The notes below the pieces were generated by a model. The model was not told where the DNA came from, searched no databases, and worked only from the letters and a program-made list of their open reading frames with translations. A program made the translations under genes and the position numbers. This document shows positions 1-7,563 of a DNA stretch of 28,353 nt, in pieces (position 1 is the first letter of the stretch; each line of letters begins with the position of its first letter). The stretch is from positions 1-28,353 of IMG/VR virus record IMGVR_UViG_3300037882_001481. One strand, written 5' to 3'. The DNA comes from a virus.

Positions 1-139
1 AATCTGGCTCGATGCCCAGGAACCGCAACTCCTTGGCAGCCTCAAAGGTGCGGTCGTACTTGAATCTCCAAGATAGGTCGCTTGCATGGAGTTTCTCCAG
101 GTCATCAACCAACCAAGTGATGTAGTCGATTCTACCCAT
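1..139 (-). CDS. Hypothetical protein, 5' part only (runs off the window)
   Basis: Reading from the ATG at 139 gives 46 residues beginning MGRIDYITWLVDDLEKLHAS and still open at base 1. The start has a good ribosome binding site (AAGGAG, about 9 nt upstream), and it overlaps the stop of the DUF4326 gene by 8 nt, the same coupling seen throughout this operon. The visible part is acidic and helical, with no motif I recognise. The C-terminus lies outside the window, so no function is offered. Confidence 0.6.
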   Translation of the reverse strand, partial: MGRIDYITWLVDDLEKLHASDLSWRFKYDRTFEAAKELRFLGIEPD

Positions 140-503
140 CGTCTTGTTCTCCTTCGTTTCCCATCGTATCTGCGGTGCGACGTTGTTCGAGCAATTTCAA
201 GAGGATGTCGCCGTGACACGCTTGCGGCTTACACCAGCATCCTAGCGTCTTGCCCTCTAGCTCATGCAGCTCAGCTAGCAGCCTCGGCATCGCCATCAAC
301 CAAACCTCGTACTTGGCTACGGCCTCTTCACGGGTAGCAACACGAAACTGGGCACTTGTGCCTTCTTTGTGGCTAAAGGGGTTGCCCCACTTGGAAGGAC
401 GACCGATGTACACGTCGTAAGGCTCCTTCCTGCAATGAACCACGCGGGACACCGCAATTTCGCCCTCTTTATCCGGGCCTAGTAACACAACCATGCCGCT
501 CAT
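132..503 (-). CDS. DUF4326 family protein
   Basis: The 123-residue protein carries the DUF4326 signature: VYIGRPSKWGNPF near residues 31-43 and, near the C-terminus, LGCWCKPQACHGDILLKLL. The conserved Cys and His residues suggest metal or nucleotide binding. The family is common in phages and its biochemical role is not established. The ATG at 503 overlaps the upstream stop as ATGA, with GGAG just before it; a second ATG at codon 4 is a possible alternative. The last 15 residues are acidic and polar and probably disordered. Family assignment is confident, function unknown. Confidence 0.85.
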   Translation of the reverse strand: MSGMVVLLGPDKEGEIAVSRVVHCRKEPYDVYIGRPSKWGNPFSHKEGTSAQFRVATREEAVAKYEVWLMAMPRLLAELHELEGKTLGCWCKPQACHGDILLKLLEQRRTADTMGNEGEQDDG

Positions 504-679
504 TGCTCCGTGCCTTCTTCGTCCTTCAGACGAGTCTCAACCGAGGCGGTTAAGACCTCCTTTGCGGGTTGGTGGATGCGGGCTGGCGCACAACCTATAA
601 GTGTACTTTTAACTTGTGACGGCCCCGGCGTTGCCGCTGCGCACAGGTCTTTTAGGTGTTGGAGTTGTTCCTTAGTCAC
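500..679 (-). CDS. Small Ead/Ea22-like phage protein (59 aa)
   Basis: A GTG-initiated frame of 59 codons, easily missed because of its size. It starts 8 nt inside the end of the upstream membrane-protein gene and stops in an ATGA overlap with the DUF4326 gene, so both boundaries fit the operon's coupled pattern. The N-terminus VTKEQLQHLKDLCAAATPGP resembles the L-x-L-x-x-A-A-T-P-G-P motif at the start of Ead/Ea22-like and other small phage early proteins. The rest is polar with a charged C-terminus. Function unknown. A copy of the dispersed TGTAGTG motif overlaps its start codon (677-683). Confidence 0.65.
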   Translation of the reverse strand: MTKEQLQHLKDLCAAATPGPSQVKSTLIGCAPARIHQPAKEVLTASVETRLKDEEGTEQ

Positions 680-929
680 TACACTGCTCCTTCTTGATTG
701 TAGTGTAACTGGCTACCCAATTAGCCCCCATCTCTGCCGGCACCACCCACCAGTTGTCCTCTCGTATCAACATCACCAGCGGGACGTAGTGCAAACCCAC
801 GAGCAGGGCATCAATATTCGCGGCCCGGAGAGGGCTCTTGGCGTGGTAGGCGGCCAGCCAGGAGAGCTGTAACCGGCCGATGGCATACGCTAGGAAGAAA
901 TAGGCACAGGCCCAGAGGATGTCAGTCAC
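672..929 (-). CDS. Small membrane protein
   Basis: Eighty-five residues from a GTG at 929 that forms a GTGA overlap with the metallophosphoesterase stop. An upstream frame extension exists (14 more residues or so), but the overlap decides the start. The N-terminal third, ILWACAYFFLAYAIGRLQL, is a clear transmembrane segment, and a second hydrophobic stretch, LLVGLHYVPLVMLI, follows near residue 45. The C-terminal tail is more polar. It may be a two-helix inner-membrane protein; no family is recognised. Two facing copies of the TGTAGTG motif (677-683 and 699-705) lie in its last codons. Confidence 0.6.
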   Translation of the reverse strand: MTDILWACAYFFLAYAIGRLQLSWLAAYHAKSPLRAANIDALLVGLHYVPLVMLIREDNWWVVPAEMGANWVASYTTIKKEQCSD

Positions 930-1549
930 AGATCCACCACGATCGGCGGGTTCCCCAGGTAGTAGCACTCATCACAAAGCGCGGCGTTAACGAACAGTGT
1001 GTCTTCAAATTGCTTTTGACCGTAAGCCTCGTGGATATGACCGAAGACATGCAGCTTAGGCTTAACAGAGAGCACCCGACTCAGTAAGTCAGGGCAACCT
1101 ACCTCGTTCATACACGGCACAGTCCAGTCCAACACCCCACGCGGAGGACCGTGGGTAATGAGTACGTCTGTGTTGCTCGGGATAAGCTGCCAGTGTTGAT
1201 CAATCTCGAACTGGTTCCTGTTAAACGCCCAGTTACCAAACTCCGGCTGTACCGGCGAGCCCCAGAAGTTTAACCCCTCAATGACCGCGCCGCTGTCATT
1301 CAAGTAAGTCACGCCCTCTGGGACCATGCTCGTGGCAAGCGTAGACTCTCGCTCGAACAGCCAATCGTGATTACCTGCGATCAGGACCTTGTGCTTGTGT
1401 GGCTGCTCACCAAACCACTTTAGAAACGCGCCAACCTCAGGGACCTTGCCAAGCATCGAGAAGTCGCCCGCGTGGATGAGTACGTCCCCTTCCGGTAGTT
1501 TGATTTTGTTGTGTTGGTTGTGTGTGTCAGAGACACAGACGATGCGCAT
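926..1549 (-). CDS. Calcineurin-like metallophosphoesterase
   Basis: A 207-residue protein with the full dinuclear-metal phosphoesterase signature: D8-T-H10 in VSDTHNQ, HAGDF (D29), AGNHDW (N60, H61, D62), ITHGPPRG and FGHIHEAYG. It is about the size of the short MPPED/239AB-like class and lacks extra domains. Such enzymes hydrolyse phosphomonoesters, phosphodiesters or nucleotides; the substrate cannot be read from sequence. The ATG at 1549 shares one base with the stop of a second metallophosphoesterase (TAATG), so the two are translated in tandem. Likely roles are end processing of DNA or RNA, or nucleotide metabolism, by inference. Confidence 0.9.
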   Translation of the reverse strand: MRIVCVSDTHNQHNKIKLPEGDVLIHAGDFSMLGKVPEVGAFLKWFGEQPHKHKVLIAGNHDWLFERESTLATSMVPEGVTYLNDSGAVIEGLNFWGSPVQPEFGNWAFNRNQFEIDQHWQLIPSNTDVLITHGPPRGVLDWTVPCMNEVGCPDLLSRVLSVKPKLHVFGHIHEAYGQKQFEDTLFVNAALCDECYYLGNPPIVVDL

Positions 1550-2634
1550 TAGCCGTACCTCTTCAGCAAGAACTCGAGCGACACTTCAATCAGCCCATAG
1601 TTCCCGTCCCTGCATTCCGTCTTGAGCAACACACCCCTCCAGAATCTCGCCCCCGGCATGTAGCTATCCGAGTGCTGATAGAAACTCCCTGCTATCAACC
1701 CCCGGTGCGTGGAGTGTGGTGTATTGAGAATCGCAACATCCAGCCCTTGCTTGTGCCCCGCCGTAGCACTCTTCATTACAGCCTTCACCTGCGCACTCGC
1801 GCTTCCTGCCCCCATCTTCAAACTGCCGCTCGTAACAGTCCCCCTCGTGGAGTATGGGAACAAGTGGCACATCAGGACCCCTTGCACTTCAATCGGCTCG
1901 AGGAAAGGGATGACCTCCCAACCGGTGTCACGCTCCAGTAGTGGCACCTTCTCCAGTAGGCGCCGATCGTCGGGGTGGTCTGCAAGGTACCGGCCGATGC
2001 GCCCGTGCTCGCCCCAACTATCGTGGTTACCCTCGAGCATGATCTTCCTCGGGCTGTACCCCTGTGCCTTGGCTAGCTCGTTCTCAAACTTCTCCAGCGC
2101 AGCGTTACCCGACTCGATGTCCGCAGCCTTGCACCTGCCCTCGCGCGCCTTCCGCACCAGTGACTCGTAGGAGCTGAGGCTCGGCATGTCCCGGAAGTCT
2201 CCGAGGTGCACAATCACGTCCGGGCGCTTGGCTACTGCGTACTTGCCGAGGGCGGTGAAGTGTGAGTCCGGGGCTCCGGGCATACACTGGGTGTCGGGGA
2301 TGCAGAGGATGCGGAGGGGCGTGGGGGTGTTGTACTGTCGTGGCTGCTCGAGCCATGGAACGGTACGTGAGGGGAGTTCAGGTTCCGGGGGTGTATCATT
2401 ATATGTGTGGTCCATATAGAGGGTCGTGCCAGGTCCTTGGCGCCACAGCCCCTGCCCCATAGCCTCGAGGATGCTGGTACCCGTCTGCCTCTTCCACGCT
2501 CGTTGAACTGCATCCCAACTGACATTCCTACCGAGGACAGCGCTCACAGCGCCCACGGCCTGACCCCTGGTTTCAGAGGTTCGCACTGCGGCTTCGACCG
2601 CAGCCCAGTTCGCTTCCCAAAGACTCACGCCCAC
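1549..2634 (-). CDS. Second metallophosphoesterase with N-terminal helix-turn-helix-like region
   Basis: The 361-residue protein has a calcineurin-like core from about residue 105 onward: ILCIPDTQ, HLGDF, LEGNHDSWGEHGR, a His in MCHLFPY and NTPHSTHRG. The first motif reads D-T-Q, where the family usually has D-x-H. The first 60 residues (AVGAVSAVLGRNVSWDAVQR) look like a small helix-turn-helix that could bind DNA, and a proline-rich linker joins the two parts. Size and layout match phage proteins annotated as metallophosphatases next to replication genes. It overlaps the HNH-type gene by 10 nt and the first phosphoesterase by 1 nt. Substrate unknown. Confidence 0.85.
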   Translation of the reverse strand: MGVSLWEANWAAVEAAVRTSETRGQAVGAVSAVLGRNVSWDAVQRAWKRQTGTSILEAMGQGLWRQGPGTTLYMDHTYNDTPPEPELPSRTVPWLEQPRQYNTPTPLRILCIPDTQCMPGAPDSHFTALGKYAVAKRPDVIVHLGDFRDMPSLSSYESLVRKAREGRCKAADIESGNAALEKFENELAKAQGYSPRKIMLEGNHDSWGEHGRIGRYLADHPDDRRLLEKVPLLERDTGWEVIPFLEPIEVQGVLMCHLFPYSTRGTVTSGSLKMGAGSASAQVKAVMKSATAGHKQGLDVAILNTPHSTHRGLIAGSFYQHSDSYMPGARFWRGVLLKTECRDGNYGLIEVSLEFLLKRYG

Positions 2635-3077
2635 TTCCGCCTGTTCTTGTTTTGTTCACTGCGAGTAGCCCATCTCACATTACCGGGCTCGTAGTTTCCG
2701 TCATTGTCAATCCGATCGATGCTGTAGTCGGGGCTAGGCCGCTCACCAACGTCTTTCGCAAACGCTACAAACGAATCCAACCACTCTGGGCTTACCCTTA
2801 TCCCCCGTGCACCGTAGTACTCATACGAGACGTAATTCGGGTTGTAACAGCGCTCTTTCACCGTGCACCAAATGCGGTAGAGATAGTCCTTGCTGCGTCC
2901 GTGCTTCGATCGCTTGCCAACTAAGCAGCCACAAGACTGCGTTGCACCAGACCGCAAGTGGTCTCTGCGAACCTCTCGGTTTCCTCCACACTCACACTGG
3001 CACAACCAGTACGTCTTACCTCCCCGGCTCGTGCCCTGAGCTGTCACAGAGAGCAGGCCAAACACTTCGCCTATCAA
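2625..3077 (-). CDS. HNH-type endonuclease-like protein, copy 1
   Basis: A 150-residue member of a five-gene family in this window. The N-terminal half has a zinc-ribbon-like pattern, WLCQCECG followed by SCGCL. The C-terminal half has the family core: [38 protein letters not shown] and VRWATRSEQ. This D-R-I-D-N-D-G-x-Y-x-P-x-N block resembles HNH/AP2-type mobile endonucleases. The start is a TTG at 3077, directly after the upstream TAG, with a strong GGGAGGTG site 8 nt away. Whether it cuts DNA is inferred. It sits inside an operon without breaking its reading, which argues for stable domestication or clean insertion between genes. Confidence 0.8.
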   Translation of the reverse strand: MIGEVFGLLSVTAQGTSRGGKTYWLCQCECGGNREVRRDHLRSGATQSCGCLVGKRSKHGRSKDYLYRIWCTVKERCYNPNYVSYEYYGARGIRVSPEWLDSFVAFAKDVGERPSPDYSIDRIDNDGNYEPGNVRWATRSEQNKNRRKWA

Positions 3078-3602
3078 CTACTTCACCTCCCGGATGCGCG
3101 CGTTCTTCTTCACATCAATTGAGGTCCCACGCAGCTCTGCATCCTCGGGGTGAACCTCCCAAATGCACGCGGGGTTGGACTGGCTTTCGGCCGTAAACCA
3201 TCCAGTGTTGTCTTTTGTAACGAAGTCATCCCTGAATTTTTCGAAGCTGTATGTCTGACAACACCCCCGGATCCACTGCACCTCATCGTTCTTCGGAGTC
3301 AGCGGCTCATCCCGCAGTAGCAGCTCCAACCGAGCCAGCGCATTCCACGCGGCGTGCCCGGCGTGCAGCATCCCACTCTCTCCGTCCCGTTCCTGACTGC
3401 CCTCTGCCAAGAGGTGCCGGCCCAGTGCCTCGGTGTACCGCTCGAAGCCGTTCTCCACCCGCTGCCAGTTGTCGTAGCTCGGGTACTTCTCCTGAGCCTT
3501 CTCACTAATCCGTGCGACCTCGGCCAACGCCAGCGGGAACAGCCGCATACAACCCGCAACAACCGGGGGCTTCCCGGTGTCCTTCTTAATCCCCTCACTC
3601 AC
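3078..3602 (-). CDS. dATP/dGTP diphosphohydrolase-like protein (MazZ-type N-terminal domain)
   Basis: The first 97 residues match the phage dATP/dGTP diphosphohydrolase N-terminal family: KKDTGKPP at 6-13, then helices containing EKAQEKYPSYDNWQ and HAAWNALARLELLL (83-96). Family members in aminoadenine (Z) phages, called MazZ, hydrolyse dGTP or dATP to supply dGMP for diaminopurine synthesis; others occur in ordinary phages. The second half, residues 98-174, contains WIRGCCQTYSF and is not recognised. The gene overlaps the HD-hydrolase gene by 4 nt (ATGA), so the two are probably made together. Family call good, exact substrate open. Confidence 0.75.
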   Translation of the reverse strand: MSEGIKKDTGKPPVVAGCMRLFPLALAEVARISEKAQEKYPSYDNWQRVENGFERYTEALGRHLLAEGSQERDGESGMLHAGHAAWNALARLELLLRDEPLTPKNDEVQWIRGCCQTYSFEKFRDDFVTKDNTGWFTAESQSNPACIWEVHPEDAELRGTSIDVKKNARIREVK

Positions 3603-4183
3603 CGCTTCAACAACTCCTCGTGCAAAGTCAGATACGTCTTGCGCGCCTCGTCCGCAGACCAGAACACGAACTCCGTGCCCTCTGGCTGCACGTCAGCCCG
3701 GTAGGCCGGGTCCCCGTAAGGCATGTACAGATGGTGATGCTCCGGGGGCACTAGCCAGTTCACCTCCGCGCAGAACACAATCCGGTCTGCCTCCTTCACC
3801 AGTGGGTCGCACACGTCCACCCCATACCGCGCGTTGACCGCAGCCTCGAGCCGCTTCTCGAGTGCCCGGAAGTCCGGGCAGAGGGCCTTGACCGGGCTGG
3901 GCAGGTCACCGAGACACGCTTCCGTGTCGTCGTGATGGAGTGCTGCCATCTGTTGTTGTGTGGTCCCGCCTAGACGAGCCACGGTCTCAGACACCAGCAC
4001 CGCGTGTTGTGCTACTGAGTAGGGGCCGTAGTTCCCGCCGTAGCGACACTCGTGGCTCAGGCCGTGGGCTGACCGGACCGGGTCGAAGTCAGCTGGCTTG
4101 GGATCGTCTAGGTAGATTTTGTGACCGCCGTGGACCGCCATGTAGCGTCCGGGGTTTTTGGTCTGTTCCGTCCAGTTACTCAT
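3599..4183 (-). CDS. HD-domain nucleotide hydrolase (YfbR/DatZ-like)
   Basis: A 194-residue protein with HD phosphohydrolase landmarks: YSVAQH (H60), [20 protein letters not shown] with the metal-binding H84-D85 pair, and a later Asp in KEADRIVF near residue 133. The N-terminal block, [20 protein letters not shown], is typical of phage HD proteins related to 5'-deoxynucleotidase YfbR. In Z-DNA phages the relative DatZ destroys dATP; many phages without Z-DNA also carry members. It starts in an ATGA overlap with an HNH-type gene and runs into the diphosphohydrolase-like gene by the same kind of overlap, suggesting a joint role in dNTP pool control. Confidence 0.85.
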   Translation of the reverse strand: MSNWTEQTKNPGRYMAVHGGHKIYLDDPKPADFDPVRSAHGLSHECRYGGNYGPYSVAQHAVLVSETVARLGGTTQQQMAALHHDDTEACLGDLPSPVKALCPDFRALEKRLEAAVNARYGVDVCDPLVKEADRIVFCAEVNWLVPPEHHHLYMPYGDPAYRADVQPEGTEFVFWSADEARKTYLTLHEELLKR

Positions 4184-4680
4184 TTAGTCCCCCAGTTGCG
4201 TCCAACGCAGATGTTCCCCACCCCACCTATGCTCATTGAGTAGCGAGCTGCGATTACCTTCAATGAAACTCCTTGCTCACGAAGGCGCCGCATCTCAGCA
4301 ACGTCAGCGGCAGACACCTTCACGTTTCTGGTATTGCGGGCCTGCTCTTTGGCTGTGGCCCAGCGGCAGTTCCCCGGTTCGTAGTTACCGGCGTTGTCTA
4401 TTCGGTCAATGCTGTACCCCGGGCCCGGTTTCTTACCCATGTCTGCCAGGAAGGCTTCGAAGGACTCGGACCACCTTTCACACACAGTGATGCCTCTGCC
4501 GCCATACCTAGGGTAGTGCTTACTGTTTTCGTTGCGGCAACGGTTCAGCATCTCCCCCCATGTCTTGTACTCAGTAGTCTTCGAAGCACCGTGACCAGTA
4601 ACCCACTGACCCTTCTCGTTGCGCTTACGCTTTGACCACGCGCCAGCACCACCAGCGCGCGCAGAAGAACCCTTCCCCAT
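4180..4680 (-). CDS. HNH-type endonuclease-like protein with C-terminal HTH, copy 2
   Basis: A 166-residue family member that lacks the N-terminal zinc-ribbon part of the other copies; instead it begins with a basic, glycine-rich stretch ([20 protein letters not shown]). The core is intact: [42 protein letters not shown] and CRWATAKEQ. After the core, residues 124-160 ([23 protein letters not shown] in two pieces) look like a helix-turn-helix, as in NUMOD-type tails of homing endonucleases. The DNA over the CRWATAKEQ end is nearly the same as in copy 3. The start overlaps the neighbouring gene by 56 nt with a weak ribosome site, so a later start is possible. Confidence 0.75.
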   Translation of the reverse strand: MGKGSSARAGGAGAWSKRKRNEKGQWVTGHGASKTTEYKTWGEMLNRCRNENSKHYPRYGGRGITVCERWSESFEAFLADMGKKPGPGYSIDRIDNAGNYEPGNCRWATAKEQARNTRNVKVSAADVAEMRRLREQGVSLKVIAARYSMSIGGVGNICVGRNWGTK

Positions 4681-4945
4681 ATTTCTTACATCCCCACTTC
4701 TTAGCTAAATTCTCGGACAACACCGCCGCTTCCTCTGCCGTGAACGTTGCCCGGCTCAACCGCAGCAACCGGTACTCCCTCGGAGTGTCGCTGTACTCTG
4801 TGAACTCCCCGGGCGGGTTGTCCATGGTCGGTGGTTCCGGCTCCTCCGGTGGACCTTGAATCATCAGCGCCTCGGACAACTTCATGTTGTCGTCCAGCAC
4901 CCCGAGGTCCATCAGGACATCAATCTCATCATCCGTTAGGGTCAT
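4625..4945 (-). CDS. Hypothetical acidic protein
   Basis: The 106-residue frame begins at an ATG 17 nt inside the nuclease gene, preceded by AAGGGGC. Residues 1-55 are acidic with a proline-rich patch ([15 protein letters not shown]), and the second half contains [28 protein letters not shown], probably two helices. The C-terminus, [12 protein letters not shown], is rich in aromatic and Cys residues and overlaps the start of HNH copy 2 in another frame. No family is recognised. Its place between nuclease genes gives no firm clue. Confidence 0.55.
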   Translation of the reverse strand: MTLTDDEIDVLMDLGVLDDNMKLSEALMIQGPPEEPEPPTMDNPPGEFTEYSDTPREYRLLRLSRATFTAEEAAVLSENLAKKWGCKKYGEGFFCARWWCWRVVKA

Positions 4946-5252
4946 TGGCCTGCCCCTTCACTACAAGCTCTAGGAACCGGCGCAGCGGTATCAGGACCAG
5001 ACTCTCTTTGCTGTCCATTCTGGTAACGACGAGGTCGCATCCCTCGGGGATTTGCAGGAACTGTGGCAGCCGCTTACGGCGCTTTGCCTGCACTCGCCAC
5101 GACCCGATGACTAGGTCCACACTCTCAGCCAGGCCGAGCGACTGACCGTTGCTACCCCATGCTCGTTGAGATGGGATGCCGAATGCCCGGCCCAGCGCCA
5201 CCACCTCACGCTCGAACTGCGAGCCCTTGCGCTTACTCTTCAGCCCGCTCAC
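4929..5252 (-). CDS. PD-(D/E)XK nuclease, Holliday-junction-resolvase-like
   Basis: From the GTG at 5252 the protein is 107 residues and has the compact PD-(D/E)XK order seen in Hjc-type and phage resolvase-like nucleases: GSQFERE with the first acidic residue (E14 or E16), SVDLVIG with D46, and WRVQAKRRKRLPQFL with Q55-x-K57. It would act on branched DNA or as a small endonuclease at replication intermediates. GTG 5252 forms a GTGA overlap with the tiny membrane ORF; an ATG at 5264 and a longer frame upstream are less likely because they lack good ribosome sites. Nuclease fold likely, junction specificity inferred. Confidence 0.75.
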   Translation of the reverse strand: MSGLKSKRKGSQFEREVVALGRAFGIPSQRAWGSNGQSLGLAESVDLVIGSWRVQAKRRKRLPQFLQIPEGCDLVVTRMDSKESLVLIPLRRFLELVVKGQANDPNG

Positions 5253-5338
5253 TTCGACAACCATTCTCGAAACGGCGCGGTAACGAGCCACACGATCACC
5301 ACTAGATAAATAGCGCCTACTGCTGCCAACCATTCCAT
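5249..5338 (-). CDS. Single-helix membrane peptide (29 aa)
   Basis: A frame too short for ordinary gene calling, but well supported: GAGGAG lies 7 nt upstream of the ATG, the ATG shares a base with the methyltransferase-like gene's TAA (TAATG), and its TGA overlaps the nuclease GTG (GTGA). The peptide is one hydrophobic helix, MEWLAAVGAIYLVVIVWLV, followed by the short basic tail TAPFREWLSK. It would insert in the inner membrane. Function unknown; similar peptides occur at 9228-9305 and 18024-18107. Confidence 0.6.
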   Translation of the reverse strand: MEWLAAVGAIYLVVIVWLVTAPFREWLSK

Positions 5339-5895
5339 TACAACTCCTCCCCCCACTGCTCTGCCATCGCCTCCGCAATCCCTGCAAAGGTACGGCTCCG
5401 CTCTTTCCATCTGTCAGGACCTGGGGGCATCCGATGCACCCGCGCCTCTCGCCCATCGACCACGTCCGTGGGCTGTAACTGGGGCAACCCCTTCAACCAC
5501 AAGCACGTTTCCTTAGTCTCCCCGTGCCCGAATTGCCACGGCTGGACAATCTGATCTGGCTTACGTATCCGGCTGGAGATAATCCCCACCGGGTTCTCAA
5601 TTGCAATGCGAGGGATTGGGGCGTCCATCAACCGCCGTACAAACTCCAACGCTTCTTGCTGCTCCTGCTGCTTCTCTTTGAACCACCGCGCGCCGCTGAC
5701 TGCCAGGTGCGTACAGGGTGGGAACGCTATCAACAGGTCCCACTTCAACTCGAGCAGCTCTAGTACATCCCCCTTGATATGAGCCCACGAAACTTCCGAG
5801 TCCAGCAGGTCGCACGAGAACGCGTAGTGTCCCCTTCTACGGAACGCATCCCGCACGGCGCCTGAGAACTCGCAGGCAACCAACACCTTTGCCAT
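5338..5895 (-). CDS. C5-cytosine DNA methyltransferase-like protein (compact phage type)
   Basis: The 185-residue protein has the SAM-binding start VLVACEFSGAVRDAF, the SCDL acidic turn, FPPCTHLAVSGA (residues 58-69, equivalent to the catalytic PPC motif) and IENPVGIISSRI (the ENV-like motif, about 100). This family is common in phages and lacks the long target recognition region and C-terminal part of full Dcm enzymes, so target and activity are uncertain. A role in protecting or marking phage DNA is the usual inference. It begins 4 nt after the helicase stop and is followed by the TAATG-coupled membrane peptide. Confidence 0.75.
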   Translation of the reverse strand: MAKVLVACEFSGAVRDAFRRRGHYAFSCDLLDSEVSWAHIKGDVLELLELKWDLLIAFPPCTHLAVSGARWFKEKQQEQQEALEFVRRLMDAPIPRIAIENPVGIISSRIRKPDQIVQPWQFGHGETKETCLWLKGLPQLQPTDVVDGREARVHRMPPGPDRWKERSRTFAGIAEAMAEQWGEEL

Positions 5896-5899
5896 ACAA

Positions 5900-6934
5900 C
5901 TAGAACGGTTTCTCTCCTATGTTCCGCGACTCTCTCGTCGCCCAGTGCGGTAGGTACTTCTCAGGCACAGGCTCGAACTCCTGGCCCTTCTCCTTCCACA
6001 CCGCTCGCCCCAACGTGTACCGGTCCTCGTACGTGCCCCTGTACTTGTTGTAGTTCATCCGCGCTATCAGCGGACTCGCCCTCCCCCGCCTGTCCTTCTC
6101 CACACTGAAGTAGGTCGGGAACAGGTGCCTCTGACTCCGGTCCCCTGTCCTGTCCGGTGCGACCATTACAATCACCGTAGCTACACCTGCGATGTGCTTA
6201 CTCCCCAAGAGGTCATCCATCCCCGGGACTAGCCGTCGCGACTCCCCGGCTGTGGACTTGCGGATGTGACTGGCCGCGAGTACCGGTACGTTCTTGTCGA
6301 GGGCGAGGTCCCGCAGGAGTCCCACGGTGCGGCGCTGTGTCTGGTTCTCAGCTCCGTCCACAGAGTCAACAACGTGTATGTGGTCACAAGCAACGAGACC
6401 AGCGTCAGTGATAGCAGCCAGATGCTTGCTAAGTGTTGCATTCGTGAAGTCCCCCCTTCCCCGGTAGAGCGTGTGTAGCCGTGACAGCATCGGCTTGAGG
6501 TAAGCGGCAACAGAGTCCCAGTGCTCCCCCTCTTGTTGTTGTGTGCGACCGCGCCAGAAGTCTGCGAAGTCCAGTGAGGAGGGAGACAGCTTGGACAATT
6601 CCTCGAACGCCATCCGAGCTGCTATCTCGCCGGGAGTTGCCTCGAGAGCAAAGAGCCGTACGTCTCCGACGCCGTGCTGTAGTGCCGCTTTAACAGTAGA
6701 CGTGACCAGCGCTGTCTTCCCCACTCCGGGCGCGGCTCCGAGTATGACGAGATCGTCAGGGTAGAGACCTCCCAAGGCGTCATCCAGAAAAGCATTGCCA
6801 AAAGGGATGCGCTTAGATACGAGCCGGTCTCGGTCCTGGATGATAGTCGTGAGGTAGTCACTCTCAGGCCGGAACCCCTCAACTCCCAACGACCCTCCGC
6901 CACGCGAGGACTTCCGTATCCCCGATGTAGTCAC
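5900..6934 (-). CDS. DnaB-like replicative helicase (RecA-fold ATPase)
   Basis: A 344-residue RecA-fold ATPase with Walker A GAAPGVGKT at 66-74, a preceding IPFGNAFLDDALGGLYPDDLVI typical (in two parts) of DnaB C-domains, and later LVACDHIHVVD (Walker B region), VLAASHIRKS and GSKHIAGVATVIVM. It lacks the DnaB N-terminal primase-interaction domain, so it is a short phage version. It should unwind DNA at the fork with the primase and SSB of this operon. The GTG at 6934 was chosen because no ATG precedes Walker A; a TTG near codon 16 with GGAGGG just upstream is an alternative. It overlaps the preceding gene by 56 nt. Confidence 0.85.
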   Translation of the reverse strand: MTTSGIRKSSRGGGSLGVEGFRPESDYLTTIIQDRDRLVSKRIPFGNAFLDDALGGLYPDDLVILGAAPGVGKTALVTSTVKAALQHGVGDVRLFALEATPGEIAARMAFEELSKLSPSSLDFADFWRGRTQQQEGEHWDSVAAYLKPMLSRLHTLYRGRGDFTNATLSKHLAAITDAGLVACDHIHVVDSVDGAENQTQRRTVGLLRDLALDKNVPVLAASHIRKSTAGESRRLVPGMDDLLGSKHIAGVATVIVMVAPDRTGDRSQRHLFPTYFSVEKDRRGRASPLIARMNYNKYRGTYEDRYTLGRAVWKEKGQEFEPVPEKYLPHWATRESRNIGEKPF

Positions 6935-7136
6935 TACAACAGCCGCAGCCTCCTACCGCAGAGCCCGACGCCTCATCCGTAGAGCAGTCACCGATGAGCC
7001 ACTCTGTTTCCGTTGGGTTTGAGTAACCAACCATCACGCGTACCTCGACACCTCGCAACTCACTCGAGTACTGGAGCCCTAACACCCCGTGTAACTCGCG
7101 CAACGCAACAGGCTTCTCAAGTACAACCCACTCCAT
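6879..7136 (-). CDS. Hypothetical protein
   Basis: Eighty-five residues from an ATG at 7136 that follows the upstream stop by 3 nt with a GAGG site between. The sequence is beta-like in its middle (GVEVRVMVGYSN) and has a Cys/Gly cluster, GGCGCCSDYIGD, close to the C-terminal VLAWRRVV. It overlaps the helicase start by 56 nt. No family function is known to me. Its position just before the helicase fits a small accessory protein of the replication operon. Confidence 0.55.
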   Translation of the reverse strand: MEWVVLEKPVALRELHGVLGLQYSSELRGVEVRVMVGYSNPTETEWLIGDCSTDEASGSAVGGCGCCSDYIGDTEVLAWRRVVGS

Positions 7137-7139
7137 CCT

Positions 7140-7304
7140 CTACCCCTCGTTTGCAGTTCTGAAAAGCGAGTCCACCAAGTCCTCTGCCTCGCTCAGCAGC
7201 TCCATCGCATTGTCACGATCAGACTCGGACCAGTTGCTACTCAGCTCGTGGCTCATCGCCAGTAGCCGGTACAGGTTGCCCCTCAGTTGATTGAGATGCC
7301 TCAT
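7140..7304 (-). CDS. Small hypothetical protein (54 aa)
   Basis: A 54-codon frame from an ATG at 7304 with AGGGGG about 6 nt upstream, ending in a TAG 3 nt before the next start. The peptide is helical and acidic (NAMELLSEAEDLVDSLFR). Its first 68 nt overlap the tail of the preceding gene in another frame; the internal ATG at 7256 would reduce this overlap but has a poor ribosome site. No family recognised. Confidence 0.5.
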   Translation of the reverse strand: MRHLNQLRGNLYRLLAMSHELSSNWSESDRDNAMELLSEAEDLVDSLFRTANEG

Positions 7305-7563
7305 TGGTTTCCCCCTTCTTGCCGTCCAACGCCTCGGTCAATGCCGCAGTCTCTTCCTCGCTAAGACCCCGCCCAATACAATCCTTGATGAGCAGCGTCA
7401 CGCACGTAGCCATCGTATCGATGAGCACCTCCATGCGCGGTTTGTTCTGTACCTCCTGCATCGCATAGGCATTGAGGTTGGCCAGTTGCTCGGCCTGGTT
7501 CTTTAGCTTGTTCTCGATCGCGCGCAGCCGTTCAGTGGCTGGCTTACCCTTGTTCTTCTTCAT
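7237..7563 (-). CDS. Hypothetical coiled-coil protein
   Basis: The start at 7563 forms an ATGA overlap with HNH copy 3 and has AGGAG just upstream; an in-frame extension inside the HNH gene is not credible. The 108 residues begin with a basic helix (MKKNKGKPATERLRAIENKL), continue with a heptad-like coil to about residue 40, then a hydrophobic helix, MEVLIDTMATCVTLLIKDC, and end in a low-complexity acidic tail. No known family. It may be a small oligomeric accessory protein. Confidence 0.6.
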   Translation of the reverse strand: MKKNKGKPATERLRAIENKLKNQAEQLANLNAYAMQEVQNKPRMEVLIDTMATCVTLLIKDCIGRGLSEEETAALTEALDGKKGETNEASQSTEGQPVPATGDEPRAE

